DNA from: Paludibacteraceae bacterium | Lineage (GTDB): Bacteria > Bacteroidota > Bacteroidia > Bacteroidales > Paludibacteraceae | DNA: 38,079 nucleotides | Assembly: GCA_017447875.1 (NCBI GenBank) | Contig: JAFSMP010000043.1 | Coordinates: 1-38,079, forward strand | Direction: 5' to 3' | In this document: positions 21,204-28,917 of the stretch, piece after piece | How the letters are laid out: the number at the start of each line of letters is the position of its first letter | Numbering within the stretch: the stretch's first letter is position 1 | The notes under the pieces: generated by a model | Seen by the model: the letters and a program-made list of their open reading frames with translations, nothing else | Database searches by the model: none | What the model was told of the DNA's origin: nothing | Translations under genes and position numbers: made by a program

Positions 21204-21243
21204 AAAAAAAGTCCTGCATACTTGCGTATGTGGGATTTTTTTT
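21204..21243 (+). terminator. rpsA terminator, overlapping the next promoter
   Basis: Long stem: AAAAAAAGTCCTGCATAC (21204-21221), loop TTGC (21222-21225) and GTATGTGGGATTTTTTTT (21226-21243), with a few wobble pairs, ending in eight T. The -33 region of the downstream promoter lies in its loop. Confidence 0.8.
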
Positions 21244-21252
21244 GTACCTTTG
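21221..21252 (+). promoter_or_regulatory. Promoter of the DUF1294/symporter/pseudouridine synthase unit
   Basis: CTTG (21221-21224), 20 nt, TACCTTTG (21245-21252). The spacer is the 3' arm and T run of the rpsA terminator. Start near 21259, leader about 26 nt. Confidence 0.75.
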
Positions 21253-21284
21253 CACGCAAAAATTGAAAATAATCGTGCAAAACA

Positions 21285-21557
21285 ATGAAAGTAGTGTTGA
21301 TCTATTTGGCAATCATCAATGTGGTGACGTTCTTTCTGTTCGGCATCGACAAATGGAAAGCCAAGCGGGATAAATGGAGAGTGCCGGAAGCAACGCTGCT
21401 TTGGTGGGCGGTGTTCGGCGGGAGTATCGGTGCGCTGTTAGGAATGAGCGTATGGCACCATAAGACGCAGCACAGGAAGTTCACGTGGGGTGTGCCGGCG
21501 ATACTGATTGCACAGATTGCGATAGTGGGAGTAATTATATATTATACGATATTATGA
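21285..21557 (+). CDS. DUF1294 family small membrane protein
   Basis: 90 residues with membrane segments at about 3-20, 38-55 and 70-89. Signature residues of DUF1294 are all present: FLFGIDKWKAKRDKWRVPEA (17-36), then a GGSIGALLGM stretch (about 46-55) and HHKTQHRKF (58-66). The biochemical function of the family is unknown. The stop codon overlaps the start of the symporter gene (ATGA at 21554-21557), so the two are translationally coupled. First gene of a three-gene unit whose promoter overlaps the rpsA terminator. Confidence 0.88.
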   Translation: MKVVLIYLAIINVVTFFLFGIDKWKAKRDKWRVPEATLLWWAVFGGSIGALLGMSVWHHKTQHRKFTWGVPAILIAQIAIVGVIIYYTIL

Positions 21558-22417
21558 ACGCAATATTTATTGTTTTACCGATACTGACGATTCTAATGTT
21601 CGACTTGGGATTGACACTCAAGCCTCAGGATTTCAAACTGATTGTGCAACGCCCCAAACCGGTGATTGTGGGATTGATCGGGCAGATTGTACTACTGCCA
21701 TTGATTGCGTGGGGAATCATACAGTTATCAGCTATCAGTGGTCAGATGTCTGCTCTTTTTATTATCGGGATAATGCTTGTAGCATGCAGTCCGGGCGGAA
21801 GTTCGAGTAATGTGTTCTCGATGTTGGCGAAGGGCGATGTGGCGTTATCGGTCACGCTCACGGCATGCAGTAGTCTGATCACGCTCTTTACTTTACCGCT
21901 CATCATGGTTTGGGTGACCGCGAGTGTGGGCGAAGCCACGGACATCCATCTACCGATCGGCAATCTGCTCATACAGAACTTAGTGTTGATGGTGGTGCCG
22001 ATAGCGATTGGTTTTGTGATGAATATATACAAAGAGCAAACGGCGGCGAAGATCCATAACGTGCTCAAACGCATCACCATGCCGGCGCTGGTGCTGCTGG
22101 TGACGGTTTTCTTCTTGCAACACAAGCAGACGATCGTGGAAGAGTTCGCTTCGTTGGGTCTGACGATGTCAATTTTGATACTGGCCACAACAGGCTGCGG
22201 AGCGATTCTCGCATGGTTACTCAAACTAAGTCAGAAAGAACGCCGAACCTTGGTCATCGAAATCGGCATGCAGAACGCGGCACAAGCGATCACTATCGCA
22301 TGTAGTCCACTCATTTTCAATAACGAGATCATTGCTATTCCGGCTATCATCTATGCGCTGATGATGAACCTGATTCTGCTGGCGTACGTAGGATTTACCA
22401 AAATGAAAGACCGCTAA
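21554..22417 (+). CDS. Bile acid:sodium symporter-like (BASS/SBF family) transporter
   Basis: 287 residues, about nine to ten membrane segments. Typical features: LTILMFDLGLTLKPQDF near the N-terminus, the crossover region ACSPGGSSSNVFSMLAKGDVALSVTLTACSSL (about 77-108) and IEIGMQNAAQAITIA with the second crossover around 236-250. Bacterial members import organic anions or other metabolites with Na+, not necessarily bile acids; substrate unknown. ATG 21554 overlaps the preceding stop. Residues around 57-66 (QLSAISGQM) are encoded by a 4-unit heptamer array in the loop between segments 2 and 3. The RluA-type gene begins 3 nt after the stop. Confidence 0.88.
   Translation: MNAIFIVLPILTILMFDLGLTLKPQDFKLIVQRPKPVIVGLIGQIVLLPLIAWGIIQLSAISGQMSALFIIGIMLVACSPGGSSSNVFSMLAKGDVALSVTLTACSSLITLFTLPLIMVWVTASVGEATDIHLPIGNLLIQNLVLMVVPIAIGFVMNIYKEQTAAKIHNVLKRITMPALVLLVTVFFLQHKQTIVEEFASLGLTMSILILATTGCGAILAWLLKLSQKERRTLVIEIGMQNAAQAITIACSPLIFNNEIIAIPAIIYALMMNLILLAYVGFTKMKDR
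21722..21749. repeat. Heptamer array inside the symporter gene
   Basis: CAGTTAT, CAGCTAT, CAGTGGT, CAGATGT, in frame, encoding a short polar loop between membrane segments 2 and 3. Confidence 0.7.
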
Positions 22418-22420
22418 GCG

Positions 22421-23761
22421 ATGATCTCACCGTTTACATTACCACCAAGTCCGGAGGCGCAAAAAGCCGCTAAGGAAGTGATCGAGAAGGTACATGCGTA
22501 TATGGACATGCACCCGAAAAGCGAATTGCATCGATGTGGCAAAATGTTCGGTGTGCTGGTCTACGAAGACGGATATCTGGCTGCGTTCTCTGCCAAACTG
22601 GACGGGACGTATTATCATGAAGGGTTTGTGCCGCCCGTTTATGAGATGACGGAAGAACCAATCGGGACTTCTAAAGCCGAATCGCAAAGGCTGCAAAGGT
22701 TGTTGTTCGCGAACTATAACTTCATTAATGGCAAAGGCGAGAGCAAGAATCTACTGGAGATCTTTAGAAACGAAAAAGTTGTTAGTCCTGAGGATTGGTT
22801 TAGCGGCAAGACATCTTCTTCCTTACCGCCTTCTGGAGCAGGGGAATGCTGTGCGCCGAAGTTGTTGCAACATGCGTTGACGCATGGACTGAAACCGGTA
22901 AGTCTGGCGGAGTTCTGGGTGGGTGCACCTTCCAAGACAGAAATCAGACAGGAAGGAGCGTTTTATGCCCCGTGTTCGGGAAAGTGCGTTCCAATACTCA
23001 AGCACATGCTTGAGGGATTACAGGTTACAGGTTATGAGTTACAGGTTACGGGTTACGGGAAGCCGGAAATAATCTATGAGGACGAATGGTTGATGGTGGT
23101 GAATAAGCCTGCGGGACTGCTCTCTGTTCCGGGCAAAAACGAGGAACCTTCGGTTGAAAGTCTGCTTCACGCTAAACCTGTACACCGCCTTGATCAGGAT
23201 ACTTCCGGCCTCCTTGTACTCGCCAAGAAACCGGAAATATATAAAGAACTACAAGCCTATTTCCAAAGGCGTGACATTCTCAAGCGGTATGAAGCCATAT
23301 GTAAGGGATTAGGGATTGGAGAATTAGGGATTAGGGGAGAGATTTCCCTACCCCTTTTGCCGAATCCGTATGACCGGCCGCGACAGATGGTGGACAGAGA
23401 GCACGGGAAAGTGGCAATCACCCGGTACGTGATACGAGAGAGAAGGGACGACGGAAGCGTATTGGTGGATTTCTATCCGCTCACAGGTCGCACGCACCAA
23501 TTACGTGTACATGCTGCCCATCCGGATGGATTGAATGCGCCTATCGTGGGTGACCGCTTATACGGATCAGCCGGCGAACGACTGATGCTCCATGCCGCGG
23601 AAATCACTTTTGTACATCCCGTAACAAAAGAAGAGATGCATTTCTGCATCCCTTCGAATTTCGGAAAACATCCTTTACATGCGCTCCGGCATCTCAATAC
23701 CGAGGAGCGACATCGCGGAAGCCAACACTTTCGCTACGTTCTTCGCAAGCAAGAGACGTAG
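22421..23761 (+). CDS. RluA-family pseudouridine synthase with N-terminal extension
   Basis: 446 residues. The catalytic domain (about 215-425) has the RluA motif HRLDQDTSGLLVLAK with catalytic Asp258, then YEAICKG, TRYVI, LTGRTHQLRVHAAH (motif III) and GDRLYG. Such enzymes isomerise uridines in 23S rRNA or tRNA. The N-terminal 200 residues (AFSAKLDGTYYHEGFVPPVY, GAFYAPCSGKCVPILKHMLEG) form a domain seen in some Bacteroidota RluA proteins; role unknown. Two heptamer arrays lie in frame: residues 200-213 (LQVTGYELQVTGYG) and about 294-306 (KGLGIGELGIRG). The last 29 residues are encoded opposite the end of argS (87-bp tail-to-tail overlap), so the C-terminus is unusual in length. Last gene of its unit. 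Confidence 0.9.
   Translation: MISPFTLPPSPEAQKAAKEVIEKVHAYMDMHPKSELHRCGKMFGVLVYEDGYLAAFSAKLDGTYYHEGFVPPVYEMTEEPIGTSKAESQRLQRLLFANYNFINGKGESKNLLEIFRNEKVVSPEDWFSGKTSSSLPPSGAGECCAPKLLQHALTHGLKPVSLAEFWVGAPSKTEIRQEGAFYAPCSGKCVPILKHMLEGLQVTGYELQVTGYGKPEIIYEDEWLMVVNKPAGLLSVPGKNEEPSVESLLHAKPVHRLDQDTSGLLVLAKKPEIYKELQAYFQRRDILKRYEAICKGLGIGELGIRGEISLPLLPNPYDRPRQMVDREHGKVAITRYVIRERRDDGSVLVDFYPLTGRTHQLRVHAAHPDGLNAPIVGDRLYGSAGERLMLHAAEITFVHPVTKEEMHFCIPSNFGKHPLHALRHLNTEERHRGSQHFRYVLRKQET
23018..23059. repeat. Heptamer array in the pseudouridine synthase gene (1)
   Basis: Six units: TTACAGG, TTACAGG, TTATGAG, TTACAGG, TTACGGG, TTACGGG. 42 bp is 14 codons and encodes a repeated LQVTGY peptide at the boundary between N-terminal extension and catalytic domain. 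Confidence 0.9.
23302..23337. repeat. Heptamer array in the pseudouridine synthase gene (2)
   Basis: Units TAAGGGA, TTAGGGA, TTGGAGA, an 8-nt ATTAGGGA and TTAGGGG. Encodes GLGIGELGIRG between the YEAICKG strand and the next part of the catalytic domain. Confidence 0.75.
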
Positions 23762-25456
23762 GGCTCGTTTGGCTACGTCGGGTTCATTCAGGATACTGAG
23801 GTCGTGATAGAACGAGTTGAAGTCGCATGCGAGATCATACGCGTAGTTACAGATGACCGCAGGTGAGAAGTTATCACCGGCATTGCGAACTACTGCAGGA
23901 TACTCGCAAAGACGCTGAATCAAAGCAAGTTCTTTCTCTTCGAGGTCTCGAGATCTCGCGGACTCAACATCTCGAGGATCTGCTTTCCGCAACACCGACT
24001 GAATACGCGCGTAGGTGTACTGAATAAAGGGACCTGTGTTACCGTTGAAGTCGATGGACTCGGCAGGGTTGAAGAGCATGTTCTTGCGCGGATCAACCTT
24101 CAAGATGAAGTACTTGAGAGCACCCAGTCCTACTTTGCGGGCAATCTCGTTCGCCTCAGCCTCAGTGATACCTTGCAAGGTGTTTACCTTGTCCTTGGAG
24201 ATCTCCTTGGCGTCCTCGATCATCTTATCCATGAGGTCGTCGGCATCAACGACCGTGCCTTCGCGCGATTTCATCTTGCCGTTCGGCAGTTCAACCATAC
24301 CGTAACTGAAGTGCACCAGTTCCTTGCCGAACGGGAAACCGAGACGGTCAAGCAGGATAGAAAGCACCTTGAAGTGGTATTCCTGTTCGTTACCGACCAC
24401 ATAAACCATCTTATCAATCGGATAATCCTGGAAACGCAGTTTGGCAGTTCCGATGTCCTGGGTCATATAGACCGAAGTGCCGTCCGAACGGAGCAGCAGT
24501 TTCTCATCCAGTCCGTCTTTGGTGAGGTCTGCCCAAACAGAACCATCTTCACGACGATAGAACTGTCCACTCGCCAGACCTTTCTCCACTTCGGATTTAC
24601 CTTCCAGATACGTATTCGACTCGTAGTAGATCTTATCGAACGACACGCCCATGCGTTGGTAGGTCTCGTCAAAACCGGCATATACCCATTCGTTCATCTT
24701 CGCCCACAGGGCACGGATCTCAGGATCGTTCGCTTCCCATTTACGCAGCATCTCTTGTGCCTCCAACATCAGCGGAGCTTCCTTCTTTGCAGTCTCTTCG
24801 TCCTTGCCGGCAGCCATCAGTTCAGCGATCTGCGCTTTGTACTCCTGGTCGAAACGCACGTAGTAGTCACCGATGAGGTGATCTCCCTTCTTACCGCTTG
24901 TCTCAGGTGTCTCACCGTTGCCGAACTGCAACCACGCAAGCATGGACTTGCAGATATGGATGCCGCGGTCGTTAACGATATTGGTCTTAACCACCTTCCA
25001 TCCGTTCGCCTCCTGGATCTTCGCGATCGAATAGCCCAGCAGGTTATTACGCACGTGACCAAGATGCAAAGGCTTATTCGTATTGGGAGAACTATATTCC
25101 ACCATCATGAGTTTATCCCGACTCGGCTGCTGACCGTAGTTAGCGTCCGTATCAATGGCTTCGAGTTGCTTTACCCAGAAGGCATCGTCGATGACGAGAT
25201 TAAGGAAACCTTGTACCGCGTTGTATTTAGCGATCAACCCTTCTCCATTCGCCATTAACCATTCACCCATTTCAGCCGCTACTTGTGCCGGGGCCTTGCG
25301 GGCTAACTTAACAAACGGGAAAACGACTACCGTCAAGTTACCTTCAAACTCCGGACGGGTCTTTTGCAACTGGATCTGGGCATCACTTGCCTCCACACCA
25401 TAAAGCGCCTTGACGGCGTCTTTGACTAATACCGATATCTTTTCTTCTAAACTCAT
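23675..25456 (-). CDS. argS: Arginyl-tRNA synthetase
   Basis: 593 residues, class I synthetase charging tRNA-Arg. An N-terminal Arg_tRNA_synt_N (additional) domain (1-90) is followed by the catalytic core with HIGH-equivalent HLGH (131-134, in SSPNTNKPLHLGHVRNN) and the KMSKS-equivalent MKSREGTVVDADDL, then the anticodon-binding DALR domain ending LLGIEMPERM. Two arrays fall in frame: residues 62-76 (MGEWLMANGEGLIA) by a six-unit heptamer array, and about 493-506 (ADPRDVESARSRDLEE) by an octamer array in the linker before the DALR domain. Both look like loop insertions. Third gene of the leftward MBL-DPM1-argS unit, 35 nt after the glycosyltransferase; its 3' end overlaps the convergent pseudouridine synthase gene. 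Confidence 0.96.
   Translation of the reverse strand: MSLEEKISVLVKDAVKALYGVEASDAQIQLQKTRPEFEGNLTVVVFPFVKLARKAPAQVAAEMGEWLMANGEGLIAKYNAVQGFLNLVIDDAFWVKQLEAIDTDANYGQQPSRDKLMMVEYSSPNTNKPLHLGHVRNNLLGYSIAKIQEANGWKVVKTNIVNDRGIHICKSMLAWLQFGNGETPETSGKKGDHLIGDYYVRFDQEYKAQIAELMAAGKDEETAKKEAPLMLEAQEMLRKWEANDPEIRALWAKMNEWVYAGFDETYQRMGVSFDKIYYESNTYLEGKSEVEKGLASGQFYRREDGSVWADLTKDGLDEKLLLRSDGTSVYMTQDIGTAKLRFQDYPIDKMVYVVGNEQEYHFKVLSILLDRLGFPFGKELVHFSYGMVELPNGKMKSREGTVVDADDLMDKMIEDAKEISKDKVNTLQGITEAEANEIARKVGLGALKYFILKVDPRKNMLFNPAESIDFNGNTGPFIQYTYARIQSVLRKADPRDVESARSRDLEEKELALIQRLCEYPAVVRNAGDNFSPAVICNYAYDLACDFNSFYHDLSILNEPDVAKRALRLLLAKNVAKVLASAMSLLGIEMPERM
23939..23978. repeat. Octamer array inside argS
   Basis: Five 8-bp units: TTCGAGGT, CTCGAGAT, CTCGCGGA, CTCAACAT, CTCGAGGA. 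Encodes a charged Asp/Arg/Glu-rich linker. Confidence 0.8.
25231..25272. repeat. Heptamer array inside argS
   Basis: Six units: CGATCAA, CCCTTCT, CCATTCG, CCATTAA, CCATTCA, CCCATTT. 42 bp, 14 codons. Related to the array at 16878-16912. Confidence 0.85.
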
Positions 25457-25491
25457 AACGTCTTATCTCGTTTCACTCGAACGATTATTTT

Positions 25492-26226
25492 TCAAATTTT
25501 AGGGTATTTTCTAAACCACGAAGAGATCTTCAATCGAATCACGCCTAATAATGCCTCGGAGAAGATACCGCCGCTCATCTTACTGGTACCCAGCACACGA
25601 TTGACGAACACGATAGGCACTTCGATGATCTTTGCCCCACACTTGGAGGCGGTGAACTTCATCTCGATCTGGAAAGCATAGCCTTTGAAACGGATCTTGT
25701 CCAGTTCAATCGTCTCGAGCAGATGACGACGATAGCAGACGAATCCGGCAGTGGTGTCATGGATCTGCACGCCCAACACGGTGCGCACATATTTAGATGC
25801 GAAATACGACATCAGCACGCGTCCCATCGGCCAGTTGACCACGTTCACACCGGTGACATAACGACTGCCGATAGCGAGGTCAGCTCCTTCATTGGCACAA
25901 GCCTCATAGAGTTTGAGCAAGTCTTGCGGGTTATGGCTAAAGTCGGCATCCATCTCGAAGATATAATCGGCTTTATGCTCGATGGCCCACTTGAAACCGC
26001 ATATATACGCTGTTCCGAGTCCTTGTTTGCCGGCCCGTTCGATCAGGTCAATACGACCGTTATATTTGCCGGCCATGAGGGACTTGACGATGGCTGCGGT
26101 GCCGTCAGGAGAACCGTCATCGATGATGAGCACATTGAACTCGATAGGCAGATCCATGACTGCCGTGATGATGGCTTCGATGTTCTCTTTCTCGTTATAC
26201 GTCGGGATTATGACAAGACGTTTCAT
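25492..26226 (-). CDS. Polyprenol-phosphate mannosyltransferase-like GT2 (DPM1-like)
   Basis: 244 residues, a soluble family-2 glycosyltransferase of the dolichol-phosphate mannose synthase type. Visible motifs: IPTYNEKENI (8-17), LIIDDGSPDGTA (33-44), GKQGLGTAYICGFKWA, the nucleotide/metal-binding EMDADFSHNP (DxD-like), GSRYVTGVNVVNWPMGR and TAGFVCYRR. It moves mannose (or a related hexose) from the nucleotide sugar to undecaprenyl phosphate at the inner membrane for envelope glycans; exact sugar inferred by family. It lacks the C-terminal membrane domain of longer DPM1 forms. Starts 4 nt inside the MBL gene's end (ATGA overlap), so the two are coupled; argS follows after 35 nt. Confidence 0.9.
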   Translation of the reverse strand: MKRLVIIPTYNEKENIEAIITAVMDLPIEFNVLIIDDGSPDGTAAIVKSLMAGKYNGRIDLIERAGKQGLGTAYICGFKWAIEHKADYIFEMDADFSHNPQDLLKLYEACANEGADLAIGSRYVTGVNVVNWPMGRVLMSYFASKYVRTVLGVQIHDTTAGFVCYRRHLLETIELDKIRFKGYAFQIEMKFTASKCGAKIIEVPIVFVNRVLGTSKMSGGIFSEALLGVIRLKISSWFRKYPKI

Positions 26227-27050
26227 TGTATCATTTGATCATTTAGTTCGTAGATGGGGCTGGGCGTAGTGCGATCGAGAGCCTTGAGGAAGATATCCTG
26301 CCCGGGTTCAATACCTATCTCTTGAAGGTACGAAGCGACGGTGTTGTACGCCACTTCAGGATCGTTATTCTCCAGCGAGAGGTGACAGAGCCACACGTTC
26401 CGCAAGTCCGGATGCCAGTTCCGCTCGATTAGTTCGCCGCATGTGTCATTGGACTGGTGACCGCGGGGCGAAAGGATACGTTCCTTGAGGTAAGTGGGAT
26501 ACGGACCGTTAAGCAACATATGCTCGTCATGATTCGCCTCGATGACCAAGTGATTCGCCGTACGGATATACGCTTCCATCTCTTCGTTCACCGATCCGCA
26601 GTCGGTCATCAGCACAAAACGCTGACCGAGGTAATCGATGCAATAACCCAGACAGTCCGTGGAGTCATGCTCAATACCAAAGGTATTAATCTTCATGCCG
26701 AACAGTTCCCACTCTTCTCCTTTGGGGAAATACCGCCTGCTGGTGCGCAGTTTCTCACGCACACCATAGTTGCGGTCAATACCTTCATGGATCTCCGCTG
26801 TGGTGTAAATAGGCAACTTGACACGCTCGCCGAGTGTACCTACCGCACGGATATGATCAGCATGGTCGTGGGTAATGAGCACACCCATGATATTATGGAA
26901 ATCGAGACCCATATCGCGCAGATATTTCTGTATCGAACGCGCGGAGATACCGGCATCAATGAGTATTCCCCGTTGACGCGTACCAAGGTAATAGCAGTTT
27001 CCGCTACTACCGCTGGCAAAGCACCTGAATATAAGCCCGTTTTCCTCCAT
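26223..27050 (-). CDS. MBL-fold metallo-hydrolase, WalJ/YycJ-like
   Basis: 275 residues. Beginning FRCFASGSSGNCYYLGT (9-24) followed by ILIDAGIS is the hallmark of YycJ-type proteins. Metal motif THDHADH (60-66), then GIEHDSTDCLGY, LMTDCGSV, EANHDEHML and WLCHLSLENND for the remaining ligands. YycJ proteins are exonuclease-like beta-lactamase-fold enzymes linked to DNA repair or wall homeostasis in other bacteria; no walKR partner genes are seen here. ATG 27050 is chosen because the longer frame passes through the promoter at 27068-27099; the leader is about 11 nt. First gene of the leftward unit with the mannosyltransferase and argS. Confidence 0.92.
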   Translation of the reverse strand: MEENGLIFRCFASGSSGNCYYLGTRQRGILIDAGISARSIQKYLRDMGLDFHNIMGVLITHDHADHIRAVGTLGERVKLPIYTTAEIHEGIDRNYGVREKLRTSRRYFPKGEEWELFGMKINTFGIEHDSTDCLGYCIDYLGQRFVLMTDCGSVNEEMEAYIRTANHLVIEANHDEHMLLNGPYPTYLKERILSPRGHQSNDTCGELIERNWHPDLRNVWLCHLSLENNDPEVAYNTVASYLQEIGIEPGQDIFLKALDRTTPSPIYELNDQMIQ

Positions 27051-27067
27051 AGTATCAAAAAATCGTG

Positions 27068-27099
27068 CAAAATTACGAAAAAATTTTGATATATGCAAA
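27068..27099 (-). promoter_or_regulatory. Promoter of the MBL/mannosyltransferase/argS unit
   Basis: Minus strand TTTG (27099-27096), 20 nt, TAATTTTG (27075-27068). Its -33 end overlaps that of the rightward promoter through a degenerate palindrome (TTTTGATATATGCAAAA). Confidence 0.85.
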
Positions 27100-27115
27100 A
27101 AAAAGTGTATCTTTG
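27085..27115 (+). promoter_or_regulatory. Promoter of the Xaa-Pro aminopeptidase gene
   Basis: TTTG (27085-27088), 19 nt, TATCTTTG (27108-27115). Start near 27122; leader about 14 nt. Confidence 0.85.
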
Positions 27116-27135
27116 CAGCAAATTTTTTAAAAATT

Positions 27136-28917
27136 ATGACAGTAAAAGAACGTTTAGCCGCGTTACGCGACGCGATGAAGAAGGAAGGTTTGGCAGCGTA
27201 TGTAGTGCCCGGAAACGATCCGCACGCAAGTGAATATATGGCGAGCCATTGGTGCGAGATGCAGTGGTTAAGTGGTTTTAACGGTGAGAGCGGCACGATG
27301 GTAGTGACGACCGACAAAGCGCTACTCTGGACCGACAGCCGCTATTACCTGCAGGCAGGTATTGAGTTAAAGGACTCGACGATTGAACTGATGCGTGAAT
27401 CCGACATCGACTGCCCTACGATCGTGGACTGGCTTGCCGATAACGTGCAAGATCTCGTAGGAGTGAATCCGGAGATGTTCTCTGCCAACGACTTCGCCGA
27501 CTGGAGCGAGAAGATTGAACTGAAGAGTGTCGATCTGATCAAACCGCTTTGGACGGAAGGTCGTCCGGCTATTCCGCAAGACAAGCTCTACCCCTACTCT
27601 GCCGATTTTGCCGGGGAGACAGTGGAGTACAAGCTCGCAAGAATGCGCGAACAACTTACCAAGAAACATGCCGATGCGATGATTATCAGCGCATTGGATG
27701 AGATCGCATGGTTGCTGAACATCCGCGGAAACGATGTCGAGTACAATCCCGTCGTCATATCATACGTAGTGCTTGAAGCGGACAAATGTACGCTGTTTGT
27801 AGACGCGAATAAGATTGATTCACCGGCACAGAACTACTTGGACTTTAATAACATCGACGTGAAACCCTACGAGGCGGTGTTTGATTATATCAAGAGCCTC
27901 AGCGGAACCGTTTTGTATGACGGAGCGCGGGTGAATGAAGCGCTGTATGAAGCAATCCCGGAAGGATGTAAGAAAATCAACACGAAGTCACCTATCCTCA
28001 TTGACAAGGCGAAGAAGAATGCCGTTGAACTGGAAGGAGAACGCATCGCTATGCGGCAGGACGCCGTAGCGCTCACGCGGTTCTTCAAATGGCTCGAAGA
28101 AGAGGCATTTAAGGACGGACAGACACAGACGGAGTGGTCGCTCATGGAGAAACTGCACGAGTTCCGGCTCATGGGCGAGAACTTCGTAGAAGAGAGTTTT
28201 GGTACGATAGCGGGATATAAAGGCAACGGTGCTATCGTCCATTATGCAGCAACCCAAGACAACTGCGCGGAAGTCAAACCCGAAGGCATGCTCCTCCTCG
28301 ACTCCGGCGGTCAGTACCTGGACGGCACGACGGATATCACCCGTACCGTTTGGCTTGGCGGACGTATCCCGCAGCAGGCCAAGATCGACTACACCTACGT
28401 GCTCAAAGGTCATATCGCCCTGCAACGTGCCCGTTTCCCGAGAGGCACACGCGGCAACCAACTGGATGCACTCGCTAAACAATACATGTGGGAAGCAGGC
28501 ATCACCTACGGTCACGGCACAGGTCACGGTGTAGGCCATTTCCTCGGTTGCCACGAAGGACCGCAGAACGTGCGTACGGACAACAACCCTACAGCGCTGG
28601 AAATAGGACATATCATCTCCGATGAACCGGGTATCTACCGCACCGACATGTGGGGTATTCGCACGGAGAACCTGATCACCGTTATTCCGGCGAAGCAAAC
28701 GAAAGCCACCACCACAGAAGACGAGTGGTTGACCTTCGAGACGCTGACCCTCTGTTTCTACGACACATCCCTCATCGAGATGTCACTCATGACCGAAGAC
28801 GAGATCGACTGGCTCAATGCCTACCACGTACGGGTATATAAAGAAATCTCTCCGCTGCTGAGCAACGAAGAGAAATCTTATCTGGCGTATAAATGCGCCG
28901 CTATTGAGATCGATTAA
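27136..28917 (+). CDS. Xaa-Pro aminopeptidase (M24B)
   Basis: 593 residues, the long three-domain form (two creatinase-like N-terminal domains, about 1-300, and the pita-bread catalytic domain, about 310-540, with a C-terminal extension). It removes N-terminal residues that precede proline. The dimetal ligands are visible: Asp in LLLDSGGQYLDGTTDITR (both Asp), His in GHGTGHGVGHFLGCHEGP, Glu in ISDEPGIYRTDMWGIRTENL (both Glu). No signal peptide, so cytoplasmic. Own promoter with a 14-nt leader. Its TAA shares the TTAA tetranucleotide (28914-28917) with the stop codon of the convergent repeat-protein gene. Confident on family. Confidence 0.95.
   Translation: MTVKERLAALRDAMKKEGLAAYVVPGNDPHASEYMASHWCEMQWLSGFNGESGTMVVTTDKALLWTDSRYYLQAGIELKDSTIELMRESDIDCPTIVDWLADNVQDLVGVNPEMFSANDFADWSEKIELKSVDLIKPLWTEGRPAIPQDKLYPYSADFAGETVEYKLARMREQLTKKHADAMIISALDEIAWLLNIRGNDVEYNPVVISYVVLEADKCTLFVDANKIDSPAQNYLDFNNIDVKPYEAVFDYIKSLSGTVLYDGARVNEALYEAIPEGCKKINTKSPILIDKAKKNAVELEGERIAMRQDAVALTRFFKWLEEEAFKDGQTQTEWSLMEKLHEFRLMGENFVEESFGTIAGYKGNGAIVHYAATQDNCAEVKPEGMLLLDSGGQYLDGTTDITRTVWLGGRIPQQAKIDYTYVLKGHIALQRARFPRGTRGNQLDALAKQYMWEAGITYGHGTGHGVGHFLGCHEGPQNVRTDNNPTALEIGHIISDEPGIYRTDMWGIRTENLITVIPAKQTKATTTEDEWLTFETLTLCFYDTSLIEMSLMTEDEIDWLNAYHVRVYKEISPLLSNEEKSYLAYKCAAIEID

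Noticed and set aside
24173-25258. 361-codon open frame opposite argS
   Set aside because: Shadow frame of argS codons; no start context or recognisable protein.
27051-27317. N-terminal extension of the MBL protein to 27317
   Set aside because: It crosses the divergent promoter and runs into the aminopeptidase coding region on the other strand.
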